A stretch of DNA of 64,000 nt from Pictodentalium vernedei (GCA_031216915.1 CM062290.1:166551453-166615452), one strand, 5' to 3'. Shown: positions 43,060 to 56,387, counted from the stretch's first letter. Notes: generated from the sequence alone by a model not told the origin. Made by a program: numbers and translations.

Positions 43060-45350
43060 ATTTATCAATTTTATTAACGTGGGTAAAATATCAGACATAA
43101 ACCATCGCAATTATGGGGGCATATATATTTTCATTCTCGATGGGCGTTTGTGTCTGTTTCCTATAGGATTATAGGTTAAAGTTGGGAAAATTAGAAAATT
43201 AGTATAGAAGTCAATGGGAAAGAAACACAATGGGAATACAGAAATCTGATTGGTGGATTAACTTCGTTCTGATTGGTCAGTGTAAAAACATCTTGATCCT
43301 CATTAATTTTATTATTTAAAATCATGTAGTTGGGGGGGGGGGGGGGGGGGGTCATTTAAAGAAATTGCTAAATATAGACCCTAACAATTAGTTAGGGGGT
43401 CAGTTAAGGATGTTACTAAAAAATAGAGCGTAGGAATTTATAAAAATATAGTTCCAAGTAGAAGCAGAGGATTCTGGGTAAATTTGTCCTATAGCACTAC
43501 GTGCTACTCTTATTGGGGAAAAAACGTCATGGGATCCAAAAAGGGATTATGCGAAACATTACTCATCTTCAATGGAACACACCCCAGGGGGCCTCGTACT
43601 ATAGCACTACTATTATAAGCCAAAAGTTTCGCGATCCAAAACAGGATTCTGAAAGAATTCGAAATAGTACAACTTGTCGGGTTGTTTGTGGTAATTCGTG
43701 ATACTCCGATTCAATCGAACACACCCCGACACCCTCTCGGTACTATAGCACTACGTGCTAAGCCGATAAAATGAGAAATCCGTATCAAAGTCAATTGCGG
43801 TGATTGGGGTGGATTTTGGTGATTTCGAGGGATTGTCGGGTTGTTTGTGGTAATTAGATTTATTCGGATTCAATCGAACATACCCCTCCGAACATACCCC
43901 GTCCCACTGCAGAAAAATTGGGTAACATAGAAACCACGGGCTACCATAGAAACCAAGATGGCGGCCTCCAGTATACAAAATGGACGATGGAAACACGTAT
44001 CACCCTAACAACACGCGCTGCGCATGTGCACTCACACAACCTATCACTATGGAGATGACGTCACAACATGGCCGCTCACGCGGGTTACCATGACAACTAA
44101 ACATGGCGCCACTGTGTCACGTGACATGACGTCACTTCCGAGGTCATCCACCTAGGTCATCCAACCTAGAGGTGAAAAGGCTTCAATTATTTTTTGTGGG
44201 TTGACAGTCACTTCGAAAAGGTGACTTTCAGTCTGGGCCATGATCTAAAAAAAACAAAGTGGACACTGCGTCATACGTTCAGTCCGAGAAAAAAAAAAAC
44301 ACTCGCAGTCTTACACCATCGATGCCCAGGTTTTCTCTGAGCACTGATAAATTGACAGTCTCAACGAGATAGTGCCTATTGGGCACCCAACCAAAACGCA
44401 CAACCAATTACCAGTACTTTTTCCGATGTGGCGCATTGGCTGAAGGAGAATATATACCATGTTTATATTACGCATAACAGCCTGTGGTAACAGCTTACAT
44501 GTTCATATTTCTGGAGACCATGAACTACTTACCATATGAGCGTAGGCCTACAAATCTCAAAACAGTAAATATATAAGGGGGCACGAATTGTTGGCTTGGA
44601 CATGAGTTGTAAGAGTTGACCTGTGCGGGTCCACTGTTGGTCCTAGTATTTGCTTTAAAAATCGGCATAGCCTTACACCCCCACTCTTTGATACTATAGG
44701 TCTGAGCAAGTGTGTATACTGACTCGCTAAGGCCCAATGGTGAACGCCCATGCCCATTCCAGCATGAGGTTTAGCGCACTGGGTCAGAGTTTTGTCACAA
44801 TGAAGGTTCCTATTCCATGAAACTATAAAGTGGTCACTGACACTTGAAAACTACAGAAAGTGGCTGAATGAGAAAGGGGAGTTAAACATTTTTCTCTTAG
44901 TGCGTTAGGGCAAAACTATTTACTCCTGTGTATCTTTCCCTCTCCGTTGGTTCACCATCCCACCACCTTTCACCTCGATATCATGAGTAATGGCTGTTAC
45001 ACAAGAGGTCAAAGATATAACATATTATTCAAAAGGCTATAATTACATGTACATAACGCCTACAGAAATGATCACACCAAGCAACGTTTAATTCCAGTAA
45101 CACTGCCATGTTGAAACAACAGCATTACACATGTTCATCGGATATGAGTTGCTGTTGTCAAGCTGTGGGGATTTGAAGTTGTTAAGGGAAGGTAGAAATT
45201 ATTCTAAAAACATGACTAGAGGACCAAAATCAACAAGTCGAGTTTCGACATTGAAATAAAAAAACAAATTATCTGTCGCAACAGTGTCTTCCAATCCTAT
45301 AGTGTACCTCTGGTAACCCCCGGTGTAACTTTTGTAAAGATACACAAAAT
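43060..45350. other. No gene recognised; G tract and 150-bp repeats
   Basis: About 18 G lie at 43333-43350. At 43485-43900 CTATAGCACTACGTGCTA-type palindromic phrases recur (43490, 43593, 43740), and GTCGGGTTGTTTGTGGTAAT recurs 151 bp apart (43676, 43827), followed by a GATTCAATCGAACA phrase. A CGTCA/TGACGTCA-rich stretch lies at 44040-44160. No coding gene seen. Confidence 0.5.
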
Positions 45351-45359
45351 AGAACTAAA

Positions 45360-46430
45360 TAAAGTTATTGCCCGGGAATCAATTCATCAATTCACTTATA
45401 GTAAGAATGTCCTTGGTCTAAGGTAATCAGACCCCCGCCCCCAAAATCAATAGGAGTCTTGCCATCCTACACAGTACCATCTTGGTGTAAGTTTGGAAAA
45501 GATACGTGAAACGGGAGCAAAGTTATTGCACGGAAACCAATTCGTCAAAATCATTGCGATTATAGTAAGAGTGACTTTGACCTTGGAACACAGCCCCCAT
45601 CTTATCGGATGGCCTAGGGTGTAAGTTTTCGAAGATGCATGAAATGAAACTTTTCTTGCCCAGAAACCAATTCGGTAAAAATATTTTTCATTGCAGCAGG
45701 GATGCAGGGATCTTGACCTTGGGCACTAAATCCTAAAATCATTAAGTGTCTCCCCTTCACACAGGGTAACACGTGGTGATAGTCTTTTGAAGATACTTGA
45801 AATAGAACTAAAGCTATTGCCCAGAAAGCAATTCGTCATCATTTATTTATTTATTGGTGTTTAAAGTCATATATTTCTGCACAATGGCTAATCATGCCCG
45901 CAACACAAGTATAAACTCAAATTAAGCCAATCATTTACACCGATGTTGCTAATTTTAGGGCACTTCTACCCCAAGCATTGGTTACTGGGTCCTATTCTAC
46001 CAGCAAAACAGGGCTTGTTTGCCATAGTAAACAAGCACTGCTTCACTTCCTGGGATCCCCACGGGGGAACCAATTCGTCAAAAAATATTTATAGTAACAG
46101 TAGGATTGGCAGTGGTGCCAGATCCCCAAAACAATAGGTGTCTTCCGTCTAGGGTAAGATACAAAATCATAAAGTGTCTTCCTCTTCTGTGGGGTTACCT
46201 TTGGCGTAAGTTTGCCGAAGATTCATAAAGCATTATTACACGGAATCATATCCTATTCGTCGAATATATTAACAGTGGTTTTGACCTTAAGGCACTGAAT
46301 CCCCAAATCCATAGTTGTTTTGCCGTCCTTAATCTAGTTTGTTAGATGTATATGAAATGGAGCTCAAGTCATTTCCCGGAATACAATTCGTCAAAAAATC
46401 TATTTATAATAACACGGACCTTGTCCTCGA
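45360..46430. repeat. Degenerate tandem repeat of 130-190 bp, interrupted by a SINE end
   Basis: AACCAATTCGTCA-like landmarks occur at about 45380, 45538, 45665, 45826, 46067, 46250 and 46383. They are preceded by GAAGAT.CATGAAA...ATTGCCC(A/G)G and followed by TTGACCTTGG.CAC. The family is known to me as a type common in bivalves, by impression only. Confidence 0.7.
45841..45905 (-). mobile_element. SINE 3'-end fragment
   Basis: A (TTTA)n tail followed by TTGGTGTTTAAAGTCATATATTT and ATGGCTAATCATG, identical in order to the tail side of the SINEs at 557 and 22839. Severely truncated; it lies inside the tandem repeat. Confidence 0.7.
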
Positions 46431-46839
46431 GTCACCAGACCCCTAAATCAAAAGGTGTCTTCCTAAATCATAGGCGAACATTTGGTGTAAATTTGACTGA
46501 AGTGCGTCGAATAGAATTAAAGTTATTTCTCGAAAACCACTTGTTTATTCCGGCTCCCTCTCGCCGCCCACCCGTCACTTCATCAAACTATAAGTGGAGT
46601 CTGTCTTCGTAAAAACGCCACTAAAAAGAGAAATATCAAAAAGGGTATGATTACCCAAACATGCTCAGAAAAAAAATGATTCCCATTGGGTATTTGTTCC
46701 CTCGTCTTGGTTTATTAGCAGACTTGCCTTCAGTCTGAACCATCACGAGGTAGCAAAATAAACCGAGGTTGTTACGTAAATTTCAAAGACATGAAAATGA
46801 TATAATCAATGAGAAAGGCATATCTCCTATACAAAATCC

Positions 46840-48545
46840 TCCGACCCACAGTCCCCTTCAGGTTCACAAGAAAAATTGTTGGTACGAAATATCTTTGTAC
46901 GACACGTGCCGTGGACGAACGTCTAGAAACATCTAAAATCCACGACTTGACATTTTGAATTGCTAACTGCTAACTGTAAACTGCTTGCTGACTTCACAGT
47001 TTGAATTGCTAACTGATAACTGCTTTCTGACATAACATTTTAAATTGCTAACTGCTTTCTGGCTTGACATTCTGAATTGCTAACTGCTTACTGACTTTTT
47101 CTTAGTACCAACAGAACAAGCGGCCCAGAGGGAAGGAAATGCCCCCCCCCCCCCGCCCCCCTCCGCCCCAAAGTCCCTTTTAAGTTCACAGCAATATTTC
47201 GGTACAAATGTCTTCACACGACACGTCTCGTCTCGTCGACGAAACGTCTAGAAACATCTACTGTACGTGTCTTCACATTTTGAATTGCCAACTGCTTTCT
47301 GACTTCATACTTCGAATTGCTAACTGCTAACTGCTTTCTGGCTTCTCATTTTGAATCGCTAACTGCTTTCTGACTTGACATTCTGAATTGCCAACCGTTT
47401 ACTGATTTTTTCTGAGTATCGACAGAACAAGCGGGGAAGGCAAAGCCCTCTGCCTCAAAGTCCTTCTCGGTTTGACAAAAAGTATTGCTGGTATGAAATG
47501 TCTTGGGACGAAACGTCCTCTGGACGAAACGTCAAGAAACATATAATATCCGCGACATGACATTTTGAATTGCTAACTGCTTTCTGACTGCACACTTCGA
47601 ATATCTAACGGCTTTCTGACTTCACATTTCGAATTGGTAACTGCTTTCTGACTATACATTCTGAATTGTTAACTGTTTGCTGACTCCACAATTCGAACTG
47701 CTATCTGCTCACTGCTTTCTGACTTCACATTTCAAATTGCTAACTGCTTTCTGACTTCACATTCTGAATTGCTAACTGCATACTGACTGTTTTCTGAGTA
47801 CCGAAAGAAGAAGCGGGGGAGGCAAATCCCTCTGTCTCACAGTCCTTCTCAGGTTTACAAAAAGTTTTGTTGGTACGAAATGTCTAGGTGCGAAACGTCC
47901 TCTGGGTGAATCGTCAAGACACATCTAATATCCGCGACTTGACAACATCTAATATTCGTGACTTGACATTTTGAATTGTTAACTGCTTTCTGAATTCACA
48001 CTTCGAATTGCTAGCTGCTAACTGCTTTCTGAGTTCACATTTCGAATTGCTAACTGCTTTCTGACTTAACATTCTGAATTGCTAACTGCTTACTGACTTT
48101 TTTCTGAGTACCGAAAGAACAAGCGGGGAAGGCAAATCCCTCTGTCTCACAGTCCTTCTCAGGTTTACAAAATGTATTGTTGGTACGAACTGTCTAGATA
48201 CGAAACGTCCTCTGGGCGTATCGTCAAGACACATCTAATATCCGCGACTTGACAACATCTAATATTCGTGACTTGACATTTTGAATTGCTAACTGCTTTC
48301 TGACTTCACACTTCGAATTGCTAACTGCTTTCTGATTTGACATTCTGAATTGCTGACTGAGTACCGAAAGAACAAGCGGGGAAGGCAAATCCCTCTGTCT
48401 CACAGTCCTTCTCAGGTTCACAAAAAGTTTTGTTGGTACGAAATGTCTAGGTACGAAACGTCCTCTGGGCGAATCGTCAAGACACATCTAATATCCGCGA
48501 CTTGACATTTCGAATTGCTAACTGCTATCTGCTTGCTAACTTCAC
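46840..48545. repeat. Higher-order repeat built from 30-bp GAATTGCTAACTGCTTTCTGA units
   Basis: A short unit of about 30 bp (ATTGCTAACTGCTTTCTGACTTCACATT...) is present more than 20 times in blocks of two to six. Blocks are separated by a constant spacer with CGAAAGAACAAGCGGGGAAGGCAAA, TCCTTCTCAGGTT.ACAAAA, TTGTTGGTACGAAATGTC and CGTCCTCTGG-type phrases. The AAGCGGGG landmark occurs near 47118, 47428, 47809, 48119 and 48373, so superunits vary from about 250 to 380 bp with the number of inner units. One inverted superunit lies at 28385-28600. Confidence 0.88.
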
Positions 48546-50423
48546 GGACCCATCCCAGAGTGAAGTCTTAAGCTCTTATCAAAGTATATACATATATCAT
48601 TTAACAAAGGAAGTTTAATATGCAATAGAATTTTCATAACATTGCCAATTATACTGAATTGACTAATTCAAGATTGGACTCGCCACTTCCAATCCAAGCC
48701 GCGTATGAAGCTGACACTTGGATGGCAACAATAGCACTCAACGAACAGTCACTGCATAGTGTTAATGATTACCGATGGAGATATAGCTTGTTGACAAAAT
48801 GTCGCTGCTCGAGTAAACATGGATTTTCATATTTTAACTAAAAGCATTAAAATTGGGGAAAAATAATTATGTTACCTTCTTATTTTAAAATATAAATTCT
48901 TAAATATTAAGAAAATAATTTGCCACGGTATAATATTTAAGAAAATAATTTGCCACGGTCATATACTTCTTCAGTCGGGATCTGAGTCATGACAGTCACG
49001 ACAAATTGGGTTCACAACTCTCACCCCGAATCGGTCATCTTCGCGTTGCACCTGGGTGTCTGAAACGAGTTAAGTGTTCTCTCGATTTCATACCCCATCT
49101 TTACATAAGCTAGTGCTTTCAGGGTCCCGTTCTTTTCCTTTCAAAACTGTTGCTGTTGTGCATAATATAATCCTAGTTCTAAACAGTACCGTAGTCCTCA
49201 TTGAACGCATAAAGAATTATATCATTTTCAGTTGCCTTGAATACACAATGTTTCTACCATTTAATCTACCAGGCTGCATCCTTCTGTGGGATTTACACAC
49301 TTTTTGCTATCAGATTGTTACGTTTGAGCATCTCTTCTCTATTGGCCATATTGCGTGTATCCTCACCACCTTCCCAAAGTCTTTTGCTCACAGACACCTA
49401 GCAGTAGCTTAGGAAATTATTATCCAGGTGACTTAAATGCACCACAATATAAGTGAAGCCCATGCATCTGTGCACCTTGGATATTGTTCAGAGATGAGGG
49501 GCAGGGTGTCTTGTTTGTTTATTCGTTTCTTCAGACTTTAGTTTTATAGCATCACTCACCTATTCAGGTAGGATTGGGGGTTTAAATGCACAAATGTGAT
49601 TTCGACAATATTCAAGTACAAATAAAGCTGCGCGGCTTATTTTGTGATGAAAATGCTAAGCGTTGAGACACAGATTAATCTGAATCTAAAGGCACATTAT
49701 CATCTTGGGCTGTTTTCTTACGCATTCCCTTGTGTACCAGGATTGGGTAGATACCATGGGTCCTCGATACGTCCAAGCGAGTGGATACCCAGCTGACGAA
49801 TTAAGGACATATTCGGTTTGCAGTCACTTGTAGGTGATGAGGAACGGATTTGTTTGATTGTTTGTTTGTACAGGCTTATGGTGCAAAATTCGTAAGGGAA
49901 ATTAGTGTAATTTGACATTCCCAAACTGATATTCCATAATTATAAATTACTTAATACACAAATTATCACCAAAATGAAGGTTGAGGTGTATAGAACATGG
50001 AAAATAGGCTCCTTGACAACTGTGGTGTGGGCGTGACTTGTATTATAAAATTCTGTTTCTCTAAAGCTACCCATCGAGTGTTTCCATCTGTACTTGTGCT
50101 CCAACAGAACTAACTGAGATTCTCTTTCGTATTTGACTTGTTTTGCATGTTAGGTTTAGTTCTGTTTTGTCTATCTGCTATTTAACAGGATTTTTTTTAT
50201 AGTTACATGGGGCAGGCTAGAACTAAAACTTGGAGTTCCGAACAGTGATGCTTTCCGAATTTAAGAAGTAGGGGTACGGCACGCTCAACGTGTCGGCCAT
50301 CGCTGCGCAATGAGCGCCCGTTTGGAAAGAGGGAAATTTCTAAATTTAGTACCCGAAACTCTTCAAAAGAAGTGGGCATTATGGTCTTTGTGGGGTTGTG
50401 AGTTACACACGGGAAATATGGGT
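48546..50423. other. No gene recognised
   Basis: Open frames of 60 and 112 codons (48659-48841 and 49074-49412) show no recognisable motif. A 29-bp direct repeat (TAAGAAAATAATTTGCCACGGT) lies at 48908-48959. 50244-50400 belongs to a repeat also present at 41180-41400. Confidence 0.4.
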
Positions 50424-50664
50424 TTAACCCTCTGAACTCGAGAGGTCTCTTTTCCGGCACAGGAACATAATACGTCATAATTACATAAAGTGGGATGGCT
50501 GCTTAATGAATGTGTGGGGTAGGCCAGTCAATATTTCCAACGAGCAGCCCCGAGGCTGTGCGTTAAAAATATTAATTGGTCTACCCCCAAATAATGAATT
50601 TGGACTTTTCCAATTGCTGCCATTCAAATGACATGGGAAATACCATCAGTGTTCAAAGGGTTAA
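50424..50664. mobile_element. TTAA-flanked MITE (family B, copy 1)
   Basis: TTAACCCTCTGAAC at the left and GTTCAAAGGGTTAA at the right. The centre has an inverted pair AATATTT..AACG.GCAGCCC / GGCTGTGCGTTAAAAATATT. Related to 56388-56626 but not to family A beyond the ends. Confidence 0.85.
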
Positions 50665-51064
50665 TATGGCTAGCAAGATCATTAAGTGCTGTCTATGTTG
50701 GATATTCACGAAGATCAAGCCATTCTAGGTCTAAAAATTTTAGGGGAACAGCGACCCCCACCCACTCAGACAAAGGTATTGGAACCGCGTTCATCCGCGT
50801 TCCCTCAGGAAAGCACCACTGGTTCCAATAATAATAGATCATAATTTTGAAGGGTTAATTTCCTGTAAAAGAACTGGGATTTTGCTCATTACATGGGACA
50901 CTATGGAACTTAATTTGAGACTTCACCTGTCACCCAAATCTGTTACTTGAAATATTATGATTACATATGATTACATGGAATAAATTGTAACACTTTCCTT
51001 TCCGCAAAATTCTGCACAATAGCTCGAATCGACCTATATATTGCTTGAAATCTTTGCAGGAGAA
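50665..51064. other. No gene recognised
   Basis: Only short frames without protein character. A segment at 50690-50815 resembles the sequence at 41505-41560 and 41810-41850 (AAAGCCAT.TC..GGTCT; CGCGTTCCTC.GG.AAGCAC), indicating a shared repeat that also hosts TTAA MITEs. Confidence 0.4.
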
Positions 51065-51072
51065 CCAACAGC

Positions 51073-51746
51073 CAGTGGCGGCGCCATGGAGGGGTATGTG
51101 GGGGTGCTTACCCCTCCACTTTTTTTTTCGCCAAGTGTAGTAAAACAATACTATCATTTTAATTGTTGTTGTATTGAACGTTGCAGTGTAATGGTCGGTA
51201 TGCTTAATCCCATATTCCCATGTGCACTAAATCAGAGAAGTTTTGAAATTATGTTTTCCCCCACCCCACCTCACCCCCACCCCCCCCCCCCACCCCCACC
51301 CCCCCCCCCCCCCCCCCCCCCACACACACACGCTAGCTGCAAACAACAAACAAGAGTCGAGGGTCCAAATTGCAACAAGGCATGCCGCGTTTAAACGGAC
51401 TGAAACATAGTGCTTAAGAGTATTCGACGAATGCTAGAATCGAGAGCGTGCAAGGCATCCTTTTGGAATTCAGCCAACAGCAATTTTAAAAAATAAATAA
51501 AATTTAATATTTTAGAAAAATTCTCAAAGGTATAACTCTATGAAATCATGCAAATATGAATATCATTGGAACCGGCTTGTTCAGCCGGTTCCAATGATAT
51601 CCATATTCGCATGATTTTGTTGCAAAACAGTTAAAAAATTTCTCAACTTAGGGAGAGGACCCCCCCCCCCCCCCTCCCCCCGTAGCTCGGCGCTGCACAA
51701 TCCCCAACTGTACCCCCTCACTTTTGTAACTCTGGCGCCGCCACTG
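51073..51746. mobile_element. hAT-type non-autonomous element with C-rich interior
   Basis: Inverted ends CAGTGGCGGCGCCA and TGGCGCCGCCACTG (14 bp). The 8-bp duplication CCAACAGC lies at 51065-51072 and 51747-51754. The interior carries C tracts at 51282-51320 and 51661-51674 and a foldback at 51541-51620 (AATCATGCAAATATGAATAT...ATCATTGGAACCGGC and its inverse). Confidence 0.88.
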
Positions 51747-52015
51747 CCAACAGCGTGTTGATCTATACTTTTTATTATTCCTGGACTTTGTATTTGTGGG
51801 GTAATGCGTGCTTCGGTGGCTTAACATCGCTATAAGCGGGAATGCTCGGATCTCCATAACAATGTATTCTTCACAGACGTTCCAACAGCCTGTTGATTTA
51901 TACTTACTTATTCCCAGATTTTGGTATCTGATGGGTTATGTGTGCTTCGGTCGCCGTATAGCTCAAAATCGCTCTGAGAGGGAAGGACCGGACCTTCATA
52001 ATAACGGACACTCCC
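51747..52015. repeat. Diverged tandem duplication of about 135 bp
   Basis: CCAACAGC(G/C)TGTTGAT(C/T)TATACTT, TGTG(G/T)GCTTCGGT, TATA and CTCGGATCTCCATAACAA / CCGGACCTTCATAATAA recur at an offset of about 135 bp. The first copy begins exactly at the hAT insertion site. Confidence 0.65.
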
Positions 52016-52204
52016 CCACGCACACCTATTAGTCAACATAAAAGGATTCCTCCAAAAAATTGTAACTGAGAAATTTTTCAGAGTCAGCAGAAAGAAGTAT
52101 ACATCTCATTAGACTATTCCCTTCTCTACACTTTCTCTGCATCATTATAATTATTTTTGCTTTCGGGTAAGTCAGTGATGATACTTGTTAAATTTCCATA
52201 ATTA

Positions 52205-52405
52205 TGGATATCATCTTATTAATTTATTTATTTATTTGGCGTTTTACGACCCTTTCGACGGCACAAATCATATCGTGTAAGGGTCTCCTACATGCGGCAG
52301 AAGCAAAATCGATCAGTCTGGCCGGCCAGAACCAACAAAACGTTCGTATATGATATGCACTGTCGTCTATCGTAAAGAAGCATGAGTACACCAGAACAAA
52401 ACACA
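52205..52405 (-). mobile_element. SINE-like fragment with (TTTA)n tail
   Basis: A (TTTA)n tail at 52208-52237, then TGGCGTTTTACGACCCTTTCGACGG, matching the start of the SINE-like fragment at 54226 (GGGTTTTAGTGACACTTTCGACACC). No tRNA head seen. Confidence 0.5.
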
Positions 52406-52784
52406 TCCTAGTCTAGTAGAGCCGTGCCTTCTCAAAGGATCGAATCCTGTTGGTTTCCTGGGCATACCAATGGAAGCAAATCATATTTTCACTATGGTAT
52501 TCCATGGGGGGGGGGGGGGGGTGGGGAGGGGGGGAGGGTCGGTGTCAGCAAGAGAACAAAACCACCAATGTTTGTTTGTTTGTTTGGGTACCCTAACAGT
52601 GCAGTCAAGAAGCGGCGAGTAACTGTCTGACTCTCCTAGTTATCAATTTTTAAATGAAACAATCGGGATTAGCATCGGTTGAAGGTAAGTGTGCCGTCAT
52701 CGTGTCCTACGTCTTAGTATACAGAAGGCACATTTCTCTCACTTGGACAATCGGGTTGAGTTGTCTTGGCTAAAGATATACACA
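52406..52784. other. No gene recognised; interrupted poly-G tract
   Basis: G-rich run of about 34 bp at 52505-52538 with single T and A breaks, and (GTTT)n at 52572-52587. Confidence 0.5.
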
Positions 52785-53308
52785 GAACGACACACGCTTG
52801 TGAATGGATTAATCGATATGGCACGCGTGCCAGCGCGGAAGGATAAAACGAGAGGCCTTCCGCGATGACACAAGTGCCATATTAATTAACCCATATACAC
52901 AAGCGCGTTTCGTTCTGTGTTTATTACACGCCTTCCCGTCTATAAACAAAACAATGATTAGAAAGACACTCAACAGTTCATTTGACAATTATTAACAAAA
53001 AGAACACATTTTATCGCCAACCAAAACTGGTGTTACTATTTCGTCCCCTGAGTTCCAATGTGTTCTATATGCCTATTGGCACACAGAACACATTGCAACT
53101 CAGGGGTCGATTTTCAGCTATCGACAGCGATTCAAATTGTAATTGCGGTGCACGATTTGTGAAAAATTCCAGTGAAATTTCGCTTCTATTTCAAAATAAT
53201 CAGTCAACGATTTCCATACCGCACATATGTGCGGAACAGATTTTCATTATGAAGCATGGTTTAGTGTCACTGTAGATGGTGATTTCGTAGGACAGGCGTG
53301 TAATAGAC
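52785..53308 (+). mobile_element. Palindrome plus TIR MITE (TTATTACACGCCT), copy 2
   Basis: The long imperfect palindrome 52785-52920 (ACACAGAACGACACACGC ... GCGTTTCGTTCTGTGT) is followed directly by TTATTACACGCCTTCCC (52921) and a body homologous, in opposite orientation, to 35838-36224. The MITE ends with AGGCGTGTAATA at 53294-53305. It contains a 68-bp palindrome at 53042-53109. Confidence 0.8.
53042..53109. mobile_element. 68-bp palindromic element, copy 2
   Basis: CGTCCCCTGAGTTCCAATG at the left and its inverse at the right. The duplication ATTT lies at 53038-53041 and 53110-53113. In the homologous MITE at 36 kb this position is empty, which shows the palindrome moved as a unit. Confidence 0.88.
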
Positions 53309-53309
53309 A

Positions 53310-54225
53310 ACGCAGATGGCACTGCGCAGGATGGTACCGTCGACCTTTCGATCTGAGGCCCTCCTTCCGAAAGTCGAAGACTTTTCACAGCAAAGTCACA
53401 TTGTGCTGTAGTTCCGTGTTGTTCCATGTTGTTCCAAGTTAAAAAAAACCCACCTTCACCGTGGCTGGAAACATAATCAAATTGGGTATAACACCTCAAA
53501 TTCAAACATTGATGTTACCCTTTTGTGAAAGAAAAAGACACTAAGCTATCAGTAGGCGTTAGGGTCCTGTCCAAATTACCAGCTGTGTGCTTTTTCCAGC
53601 CTTCCAGATTTTAGAACCGAATATCTCAAAAGCAAAAAATGTCACTATGAAAAAAAAAGTTCTCAGGTCGCGAAAATATTATGTTATGTCTCCTAGCGAA
53701 TGGAAACAGTATACCTGTAACCCGACCAGTTGAAGGGGTGCCAATGACTTCTTACATACAAAACGACGTGCTATCTAGATTAGTAACACGTGGGAACGTA
53801 ACAGATGTCTTATGTTCTAAAAGTTTACATTCCACCTAAGCCTATTCTTAGAATACACCCCCATTTCCACTCCATTCAGTAGCATTATAAACATAGCCTT
53901 CGAAACCATATAGAATGGAAATGCAAGATAGTTGCGCGCACCCATATGGTTACCTAGAATTGCAGTAGTCTAGAGCATATGATACCACATCAAACCATAC
54001 CCTCTAGCATAACAGTCAGGTGACACCATACTTTATGCCCGTCGTCACCTGTGGGATCAACAAAGCGAGGTACATATTACTGAGAGGCAGAATGCAATTC
54101 CAGCAAAAGTAATGCAGCAGATGAACACGATATTCATCCTGTCCAAGAGGGAATAGATGGAGAGTGACATGCAGCTTTTCTATGATTGGAAGATCAGGCA
54201 GTTGGGGAGTATACTATTTAATGCA
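53310..54225. other. No gene recognised
   Basis: No coding or RNA gene and no clear repeat other than a short CGACCTTTCGATCTGAGG / TTCCGAAAGTCGAAG inverted pair at 53340-53390. Confidence 0.4.
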
Positions 54226-54355
54226 TTTATTTATTTATTTATTTATTGGGTTTTAGTGACACTTTCGACACCCAGAGCCACCACGTGTCGCACAGTTTTA
54301 CGGGTGTAAGAAGCCGGAGTACCCGGAGAGAACCACCGAGCAGCGTCGAGAGCAT
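54226..54355 (-). mobile_element. SINE 3'-end fragment
   Basis: (TTTA)n tail followed by GGGTTTTAGTGACACTTTCGACACC, ACAGTTTTACGGGTGTAAGAAG and CCGGAGTACCCGGAGAGAAC, the conserved distal block of the SINE family. It ends in CCACCGAGCAGCGTCGAG. Confidence 0.75.
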
Positions 54356-56387
54356 ACCTTTAAAATTCAAATTATTTTAAATTTGGAAATGTATATCTTA
54401 AATGCTCTGAAATATACAGTATGCTTATCAGTTGAACAAACTCTTGACTAATGTGCTGCCCAATAAAATAACTAGACAGACCGGGCAAGCAGCAAGAAGT
54501 ATCCAAAGATCAGATTTCTCTCAAACAATGCCAATACACTCATTTCCAAAATTCGGGAACAATATAAAATAAATTGCAAATGAGGAATGAAAAACAAGTT
54601 TAATAATTTATTGTCAGATTGAGATACTATTTCAGAACAGGTAAACGAGGAGTTGACATGAAAAACAAACTGTACAGCTATTGTTCACACGCAGTTAACA
54701 CAAAGTAAACAAAATACTCGATTTACAGAAAAAAGCACTTCATGCTAAATGTATTACGTAATAATTGGTAAATTACACTTCTGACATGTGTCAATTTAAG
54801 AAGATCAAAGATTGTTCCAATAAAGCACTGACAAGAGATTATATTCCTTATATATAATGAAGTTTAGAAAGGAGAAAAACCCCAAACCTTATTTTAAATA
54901 TTTAATTATCAAAAAATGTGTCGATAAACCTAGAATGAAAGGGACAGTAAGCCGCGATTTTGGAAAAAAATTAGTTGACCATTCAACAAAATCACAATTT
55001 TCGTTATTCAAAAGTATCCTATCATTCGTATGAAAGCGTCAGGTTAGACTAAAGGCGAGAATTTATGACACATTTCAAAAACGCTGCCATAGTTTTTTCA
55101 ATCCGAACTGGTTAGCCGATCACTCATGGAAAATTTCGAGGCAACGCCATTTTCCATATTCGTCGAAATCAGCTTTCCCAGAAGGATAAATGTGAAGTTT
55201 GCGTTCACGCGGGTCTATTTCAGATTGCCACTGGCGATAAACATGCTGTGTTTTTTTTTATACATAACTGCAATTTATTTGAAAGAATACAAAGTTTTTT
55301 TTTATCTAATTTTATACCCAATTAGTGCTAAAATAATGCGCAGTTGTTGTTGATCGAGGCAGTCATTTATTCAAACAGTAGCAGAGGTAAAACTGGAAAC
55401 CGTTTGTTTACAAATGAGGTCACGGGAATTTCCCAGATTTGTTTACCTCCGATAACGTTCACATAACTTCGTTTATATCTTCGAAGTGTCGAGTTTTCTG
55501 AAATTTCACCCGCATTAAAGCTATTTAATTACAGATTAAAGTTATTTCGAGCTGCTTTTGATGTCTTGTACTTTAAATGCAGTAGTTTTTAATGCTCTTT
55601 CACATACAAACAAAAGCTGAGAGTCAATTTATTTTCATATTAGCGGCTTATTGTCCCTTCACGGATCAATCTAAGGGAATCACTGAAATTCTGCTGTGAA
55701 AAGATTTTATCCCTAATAAAAAATGCTTTTTATAAGAGAGAAAATCTCAAAACTCTTATAATTTTTAAGAATCAAAAGGTATATGATAACTAAACCATAC
55801 AATTTAATGAGCACAAAATGGCTGCTTTCGAATCATAAACTTTGAACCCGAAAATCATTAATACAAAAATAGATTGAATGATTTAATGTCTTATGAGATT
55901 CAGTTAAAGACACTTTCTTGAGTCACAAAATATTAAATCTGAAAAGTTACTTATAAAAACAACCTTAGGGAGGATGAGATGATGAAATAAATATTTCCCA
56001 CCGTCAGTTCTATTTAAAAATATTTTAAAATTTGAAATTCTCTTCAAATCAGATAAAATTATCACATATTAAAATGCATTTCTCCCTCAGGGATTGAATC
56101 TAGAATAATAGATCTGAGGGAAATACCTTGCAAAATAACTAGGAGGGCAAATCCATCTTTGCCCTTACATGCAATTATTTTATTTACACTACGCAACAAA
56201 TAAACAATGATAAGATCGTTGTTAATAAAAAAAAAAAATACCCAAATGTCACTCGATTCCAATTCTTATTTTACGCTACCATAACACAGCCTGTTCTGAT
56301 TGCAGATCTAACTTTGCGTAATGCGTAAAAGCTTTAATTTTGACTGTGTTAAGAAAAAGCGTTCCGCCCAATAGCATAACAGCAGTA
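54356..56387. other. No gene recognised; AT-rich
   Basis: About 2 kb of AT-rich DNA with only short frames (up to 75 codons) lacking recognisable motifs. An intergenic or intronic interval is likely. Confidence 0.45.

Noticed and set aside
46970..48540. CRISPR-like array of 30-bp repeats
   Set aside because: Units are adjacent without unique spacers, vary in sequence and occur in a eukaryotic context; it is a higher-order tandem repeat.
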